Below, piece after piece: positions 57,053 to 64,000 of a DNA stretch of 64,000 nt (the first letter of the stretch is position 1; each line of letters begins with the position of its first letter). Made by a program: the position numbers and the translations under genes. The notes under the pieces were generated by a model, which was not told where the DNA came from, ran no database searches, and was given only the letters and a program-made list of their open reading frames with translations. The stretch spans positions 21,381,969-21,445,968 of the forward strand of contig NC_064035.1 in assembly GCF_932526225.1 (NCBI RefSeq), in the 5' to 3' direction. This DNA is from Nematostella vectensis. Its lineage: Eukaryota > Cnidaria > Anthozoa > Actiniaria > Edwardsiidae.

Positions 57053-59263
57053 CCTGACAGTCATATAATATAGTTTAGTAATATATTGCGTTGAGTAATA
57101 TTATATATTTATTTATATGTTAGAAGGGAGACATATATTATAAGCCTATGGCTTCTCTAGATAGGTTGCCTACTTAATTTATAAACAAATTGTTACTCTG
57201 TAAAAGAGAAATACTGACAAAAAAAAGCTTTCAACATGTGTCTCCAAACATTGTGAAGATCACAATGAAAATAAATCAATCACTTCGAAAAGGAAAAATG
57301 TAAAAATACATTTTTATGTACTCTCGGCATCTTGGATGTGTACACCATTTGTTCTATATCCTGTATATACCTTCGATGCAACCAAGAAAATAACTAGAAA
57401 ACTAGATTTTCATTCACGAGTTGGCTCATAGAGCCTTGATCATGCTTTGATTTTAAGGGCTGAGCTACATTACTGTCAAAACCTTTAGGGACACTCTGAT
57501 GGGACACTTTGGTGCACACGAGAAAATAACTAGAAAAATAGACTTGCATTCACGAGTTGGCTCACAGAGCGTTTGATTATGCTTTGATTTTAAGGGCTGA
57601 GCTACATCCCCGTCAAAACCTTTTGGGACACTCTCTTTGCAGGCCCATTCAGTCTATTTTCGTACTTTTATGTGTGGTCTCTTAAGGTAATGAAATGATT
57701 CTTTCGTAGCTAATCCCAATCTTGTTTTTCTATTTTAGTGGTTTTCTGTTTTCGCCTCTTCATTGATTGTGTTAAGTTTTGTTGCTTGTAATCTTATACG
57801 ATTTGGTGACGTTGGTGTTTTGGAAGCATTTTCTAACGCTCTGTTTACAATTCGCCGAAAATTCGTTACGTTTGTGTTTAAGAAGGCGTTTCTAACGCTC
57901 TGTCTCCAACTCGCAGAAAATTCGATGACCTATCTGTCTTGACATGTACGTATCACAAACAAGTATCTTCTTTGACCAAGGTGATGTCTTTCTTTAAGTC
58001 TTAGAATTGGAAACTGGTGTCTTTTTATGTGCTTAATAACCTTTGCTAGACCTTCCTAAAATTGTTGAACTCGTCTGTACTTGGTGGGTAGTTTTTTGTT
58101 TCGAATCCGCTTGCATCTGAATTACGAAAATGAAACGCTTTCCATCTCTTTCTTCGTATAAATAGTTTCGCTTTTTGTCGTGGATTTTTGGTAGCTTTTC
58201 TTTTGATGCTAATAGGATGTACTCGAAAGTAAATTCGGTATCATACATTGTGCAGCGAACCCTTAAATCAGGGATTTAACGAGCTAGTACGCCAATAAAG
58301 CGCCGTTGTTAGCTTTAACGAGCCTGTTGATGTCACTGATGACGGTGCCTCCTCAGGGTAAGGTCGTCTTCACGTTTGCTAACCATCCCATTTTCCTCTT
58401 CTGTATATGGTCCGTTCTGTTGACGTTCTATAAAACGTAATCTCACATAATGTTTTATGTAGCATTCGGACCAAAGGTATGCTTCAAGCGTAAATATGCA
58501 TTATTCAAATATTTTTCAAGGTTGAACCGTTTAAAAAAAATCTATCGCTATGACGTTTTAGAACGATTTAAGGAAACTATAGACAGCTAAAAAAAATACA
58601 GTGCATGATACGCTGATGGAAAGAGACGACAACAGAATATCTTTAAACTAAAGTACCTCCGCCTTTGCCAAACTGTGTTACAATTTTATCAATATGCGAT
58701 AACTTGATTTTGGATTTAGCGTCGTATTTTGGGCTATATTATCATATTTGATCACCTCCTTATACAAGCCCAAAAAGGCATTTGCTCTTTTGAATGTGAC
58801 ATTTTCTTTACTTTTGGGCATTTTCTTCTTTATCTGGCCATCCTACAGGACAAATGATGGTTGTTCCGGTGTAATATGTTGTCTCGTCTTTGTCATAATC
58901 TGTAATCAAAATATTCTGTACGATTTACGGTTCAATCTCCTCCTTTTCACACTCATTATTTTGAAACTCCATGTGGCTCTTATATATTCTTTATTTTGCC
59001 GAGTAAAGGAAAAGCGGAAATGATGCAGAGCGGCCTTAGTCTTTTGTTTGGCCCATTAAAGAATTCAATGGAGCCAAAACTGAAAGCTTTCCTTTTGGCA
59101 TAAGTAATGTTTTATGTGTTATTGTTCCTCGGTCTCGTTATTTTTTTTTCGTTTTTTCCATTTTTCCCCTGTTTTGTTGTTCCCTGTTTTGTTTTTGTTT
59201 TCTTTTGTCCGGCTTGGCCGTCCCTTTAATTTTTTTATCATATTACAACTATACGTTATTTTG
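57053..59263. repeat. Satellite unit 13 (2,211 bp)
   Basis: Like unit 12 at first, then unit-10-like at its end. ATCCTACAGGAC places a stop in the 72-codon minus frame. 71-codon frame open (58248-58033). Confidence 0.96.
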
Positions 59264-61474
59264 CCTGACAGTCATATAATATAGTTTAGTAATATATTGC
59301 GTTGAGTAATATTATATATTTATTTATATGTTAGTATGGAGACCTATTTTATAAGCCTATGGCTTCTCTAGATAGGTTGCCTACTTAATTTATAAATAAA
59401 TTGTTACTCTGTAAAAGAGAAATACTGACAAAAATAGCTTTTAACATGTGTCTCAAAACATTGTGAAGATCACAATGAAAATAAATCAATCACTTCGAAA
59501 AGAAAAAATGTAAAAATACATTTTTATGTACTCTCGGCATCTTGGATGTGTACACCATTTGTTCTATATCCTGTATATACCTTCGATGCAACCAAGAAAA
59601 TAACTAGAAAACTAGATTTTCATTCACGAGTTGGCTCATAGAGCCTTGATCATGCTTTGATTTTAAGGGCTGAGCTACATTACTGTCAAAACCTTTAGGG
59701 ACACTCTGATGGGACACTTTGGTGCACACGAGAAAATAACTAGAAAAATAGACTTGCATTCACGAGTTGGCTCACAGAGCGTTTGATTATGCTTTGATTT
59801 TAAGGGCTGAGCTACATCCCCGTCAAAACCTTTTGGGACACTCTCTTTGCAGGTCCATTCTAGTCTATTTTCGTACTTTTATGTGTGTTCTCTTAACATA
59901 ATGAAATGATTCTTTCGTAGCTAATCCCAATCTTGTTTTTCTATTTTAGTGGTTTTCTGTTTTCGCCTCTTCATTGATTGTGTTAAGTTTTGTTGCTTGT
60001 CATCTTATACGATTTGGTGACGTTGGTGTTTTGGAAGCCTTTTCTAACGCTCTGTTTACAATTCGCCGAAAATTCGTTACGTTTGTGTTTTAGAAGGCGT
60101 TTCTAACGCTCTGTCTCCAACTCGCAGAAAATTCGATGACCTATCTGTCTTGACATGTACGTATCACAAACAAGTATCTTCTTTGACCAAGGTGATGTCT
60201 TTCTTTAAGTCTTAGAATTGGAAACTGGTGTCTTTTTATGTGCTTAATAACCTTTGCTAGACCTTCCTAAAATTGTTGAACTCGTCTGTACTTGGTGGGT
60301 AGTTTTTTGTTTCGAATCCGCTTGCATCTGAATTACGAAAATGAAACGCTTTCCATCTCTTTCTTCGTATAAATAGTTTCGCTTTCTGTCGTGGATTTTT
60401 GGTAGCTTTTCTTTTCATGCTAATAGGATGTACTCGAAAGTAAATTCGGTATCATACATTGTGCAGCGAACCCTTAAACCAGGGATTTAACGAGCTAGTA
60501 CGCCAATAAAGCGCCGTTGTTAGCTTTAACGAGCCTGTTGATGTCACTGATGACGGTGCCTCCTCAGGGTAAGGTCGTCTTCACGTTTGCTAACCATCCC
60601 ATTTTCCTCTTCTGTATATGGTCCGTTCTGTTGACGTTCTATAAAACGTAATCTCACATAATGTTTTATGTAGCATTCGGACCAAAGGTATGCTTCAAGC
60701 GTAAATATGCATTATTCAAATATTTTTCAATGTTGAACCGTTTAAAAAAAATCTATCGCTATGACGTTTTAGAACGATTGAAGGAAACTATAGACAGCTA
60801 AAAAAAATACAGTGCATGATACGCTGATGGAAAGAGACGACAACAGAATATCTTTAAACTAAAGTACCTCCGCCTTTGCCAAACTGTGTTACAATTTTAT
60901 CAATATGCGATAACTTGATTTTGGATTTAGCGTCGTACTTTGGGCTATATTATCATATTTGATCACCTCCTTATACAAGCCCAAAAAGGCATTTGCTCTT
61001 TTGAATGTGACATTTTCTTTACTTTTGGGCATTTTCTTCTTTATCTGGCCATCCTCCAGGACAAATGATGGTTGTTCCGGTGTAATATGTTGTCTCGTCT
61101 TTGTCATAATCTGTAATCAAAATATTCTGTACGATTTACGGTTCAATCTCCTCCTTTTCACACTCATTATTTTGAAACTCCATGTGGCTCTTATATATTC
61201 TTTCTTTTGCCGAGTAAAGGAAAAGCGGAAATGATGCAGCAGCGGCCTTAGTCTTTTGTTTGGCCCATTAAAGAATTCAATGGAGCCAAAACTGAAAACT
61301 TTCCTTTTGGCATAAGTAATGTTTTATGTGTTATTGTTCCTCGGTCTCGTTTTTTTTTTTCGTTTTTTCCATTTTTCCCCTGTTTTGTTGTTCCCTGTTT
61401 TGTTTTTGTTTTCTTTTGTCCGGCTTGGCCGTCCCTTTAATTTTTTTATCATATTATAACTATACGTTATTTTG
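59264..61474. repeat. Satellite unit 14 (2,211 bp)
   Basis: Starts with the unit 11 markers. The 71-codon frame is stopped by TTTTCATGC; the 72-codon frame is open (61107-60889). AAACCAGGGATTTAACG is shared with unit 15. Confidence 0.96.
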
Positions 61475-63686
61475 CCTGACAGTCATATAATATAGTTTAG
61501 TAATATATTGCGTTGAGTAATATTATATATTTATTTATATGTTAGAAGGGAGACCTATATTATAAGCCTATGGCTTCTCTAGATAGGTTGCCTACTTAAT
61601 TTATAAACAAATTGTTACTCTGTAAAAGAGAAATACTGACAAAAAAAAGCTTTCAACATGTGTCTCCAAACATTGTGAAGATCACAATGAAAATAAATCA
61701 ATCACTTCGAAAAGAAAAAATGTAAAAAGACATTTTTATGTACTCTCGGCATCTTGGATGTGTACACCATTTGTTCTATATCCTGTATATACCTTCGATG
61801 CAACCAAGAAAATAACTAGAAAACTAGATTTTCATTCACGAGTTGGCTCATAGAGCCTTGATCATGCTTTGATTTTAAGGGCTGAGCTACATTACTGTCA
61901 AAACCTTTAGGGACACTCTGATGGGACACTTTGGTGCACACGAGAAAATAACTAGAAAAATAGACTTGCATTCACGAGTTGGCTCACAGAGCGTTTGATT
62001 ATGCTTTGATTTTAAGGGCTGAGCTACATCCCCGTCAAAACCTTTTGGGACACTCTCTTTGCAGGTCCATTCTAGTCTATTTTCGTACTTTTATGTGTGT
62101 TCTCTTAACATAATGAAATGATTCTTTCGTAGCTAATCCCAATCTTGTTTTTCTATTTTAGTGGTTTTCTGTTTTCGCCTCTTCATTGATTGTGTTAAGT
62201 TTTGTTGCTTGTCATCTTATACGATTTGGTGACGTTGGTGTTTTGGAAGCCTTTTCTAACGCTCTGTTTACAATTCGCCGAAAATTCGTTACGTTTGTGT
62301 TTTAGAAGGCGTTTCTAACGCTCTGTCTCCACCTCGCAGAAAATTCGATGACCTATCTGTCTTGACATGTACGTATCACAAACAAGTATCTTCTTTGACC
62401 AAGGTGATGTCTTTCTTTAAGTCTTAGAATTGGAAACTGGTGTCTTTTTATGTGCTTAATAACCTTTGCTAGACCTTCCTAAAATTGTTGAACTCGTCTG
62501 TACTTGGTGGGTAGTTTTTTGTTTCGAATCCGCTTGCATCTGAATTACGAAAATGAAACGCTTTCCATCTCTTTCTTCGTATAAATAGTTTCGCTTTCTG
62601 TCGTGGATTTTTGGTAGCTTTTCTTTTCATGCTAATAGGATGTACTCGAAAGTAAATTCGGTATCATACATTGTGCAGCGAACCCTTAAACCAGGGATTT
62701 AACGAGCTAGTACGCCAATAAAGCGCCGTTGTTAGCTTTAACGAGCCTGTTGATGTCACTGATGACGGTGCCTCCTCAGGGTAAGGTCGTCTTCACGTTT
62801 GCTAACCATCCCATTTTCCTCTTCTGTATATGGTCCGTTCTGTTGACGTTCTATAAAACGTAATCTCACATAATGTTTTATGTAGCATTCGGACCAAAGG
62901 TATGCTTCAAGCGTAAATATGCATTATTCAAATATTTTTCAATGTTGAACCGTTTAAAAAAAATCTATCGCTATGACGTTTTAGAACGATTGAAGGAAAC
63001 TATAGACAGCTAAAAAAAATACAGTGCATGATACGCTGATGGAAAGAGACGACAACAGAATATCTTTAAACTAAAGTACCTCCGCCTTTGCCAAACTGTG
63101 TTACAATTTTATCAATATGCGATAACTTGATTTTGGATTTAGCGTCGTACTTTGGGCTATATTATCATATTTGATCACCTCCTTATACAAGCCCAAAAAG
63201 GCATTTGCTCTTTTGAATGTGACATTTTCTTTACTTTTGGGCATTTTCTTCTTTATCTGGCCATCCTCCAGGACAAATGATGGTTGTTCCGGTGTAATAT
63301 GTTGTCTCGTCTTTGTCATAATCTGTAATCAAAATATTCTGTACGATTTACGGTTCAATCTCCTCCTTTTCACACTCATTATTTTGAAACTCCATGTGGC
63401 TCTTATATATTCTTTCTTTTGCCGAGTAAAGGAAAAGCGGAAATGATGCAGCAGCGGCCTTAGTCTTTTGTTTGGCCCATTAAAGAATTCAATGGAGCCA
63501 AAACTGAAAACTTTCCTTTTGGCATAAGTAATGTTTTATGTGTTATTGTTCCTCGGTCTCGTTTTTTTTTTTCGTTTTTTCCATTTTTCCCCTGTTTTGT
63601 TGTTCCCTGTTTTGTTTTTGTTTTCTTTTGTCCGGCTTGGCCGTCCCTTTAATTTTTTTATCATATTATAACTATACGTTATTTTG
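61475..63686. repeat. Satellite unit 15 (2,212 bp), reference for internal duplications
   Basis: Full unit. The internal 136-bp duplication is at 61806-61941 and 61942-62060 (partial), and the internal 59-bp duplication at 62231-62289 and 62290-62348. 72-codon minus frame open (63319-63101), 71-codon frame stopped. Confidence 0.96.
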
Positions 63687-64000
63687 CCTGACAGTCATAT
63701 AATATAGTTTAGTAATATATTGCGTTGAGTAATATTATATATTTATTTATATGTTAGAAGGGAGACCTATATTATAAGCCTATGGCTTCTCTAGATAGGT
63801 TGCCTACTTAATTTATAAACAAATTGTTACTCTGTAAAAGAGAAATACTGACAAAAAAAAGCTTTCAACATGTGTCTCCAAACATTGTGAAGATCACAAT
63901 GAAAATAAATCAATCACTTCGAAAAGAAAAAATGTAAAAAGACATTTTTATGTACTCTCGGCATCTTGGATGTGTACACCATTTGTTCTATATCCTGTAT
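63687..64000. repeat. Satellite unit 16 (partial, runs off the window)
   Basis: Unit-15-like start (GACCTATATTATAAGCC). The array continues beyond the window end. Confidence 0.95.

Noticed and set aside
60959-63446. Plus-strand 91-codon hydrophobic frame in the satellite as a membrane protein gene
   Set aside because: It has no ATG (opens at TTG), is absent from units 3 and 6, and differs non-synonymously between units; it lies opposite a minus-strand frame that does have an ATG.
61475-63686. tRNA gene within the satellite unit (minus strand GGGGATGTAGCTCAGCCC resembles a tRNA 5' end with an A box)
   Set aside because: No B box (GGTTCGA-like) and no cloverleaf can be drawn from the following bases; the second copy of the 136-bp segment lacks the GGGG start.
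28355-64000. 5S rRNA, snRNA or histone gene cluster as the nature of the tandem array
   Set aside because: No recognisable 5S internal promoter, snRNA or histone sequence occurs in the unit.

Overview
The window looks like nuclear DNA of an aquatic invertebrate, most likely a cnidarian. There are no operons and no dense gene packing. Most of what can be recognised is remnants of eukaryotic mobile elements: DIRS-type tyrosine-recombinase retroelements, a Ty3/gypsy element, a LINE tail, a Tc1/mariner-type transposase and protein-primed family B DNA polymerases of the Polinton/Maverick kind. The lineage call is inference from this mix of elements and from the gypsy Gag style; no single host gene proves it.

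Region 1 (1-5,860) holds two decayed DIRS-like elements in opposite orientation, a perfect 144-bp tandem duplication and a degenerate 28-bp minisatellite. Region 2 (5,860-12,700) is a graveyard of virus-like elements. It has two different family B DNA polymerase remnants, a Gag-like fragment, and a GRF-zinc-finger-like gene followed by frame-shifted downstream reading frames. TATA, CCAAT and CRE-like promoter elements are still recognisable there. Region 3 (12,700-28,350) is AT-rich and mostly without recognisable genes. It holds dispersed repeats (two families each present as an inverted pair), small palindromes, minisatellites, a broken Tc1/mariner transposase, a Gag fragment, and one interesting spliced-looking gene at about 21,410-22,423 with a ubiquitin-like N-terminal part and a SHOCT-like C-terminus.

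Region 4 (28,355-64,000, continuing past the window) is a tandem satellite array with a unit of about 2.2 kb. I count 16 full, variant or partial units. Units 2-3-4 and 5-6-7 are two copies of a three-unit higher-order repeat that share private deletions and a private replacement block. A second three-unit period (about 6.6 kb) is visible at 52.6-59.3 kb and beyond. A nearly intact Ty3/gypsy element (35,214-39,636) with two identical 145-bp LTRs and a 5-bp target duplication sits between units 4 and 5, and a 5'-truncated LINE sits in unit 7. Neither is present at the corresponding site of the other higher-order copy, so both arrived after that duplication.

The gypsy element is the only near-complete gene system: Gag, two zinc knuckles, protease, RT, RNase H and integrase lie in one frame interrupted by one stop codon. 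I found no rRNA, tRNA, CRISPR or bacterial features.
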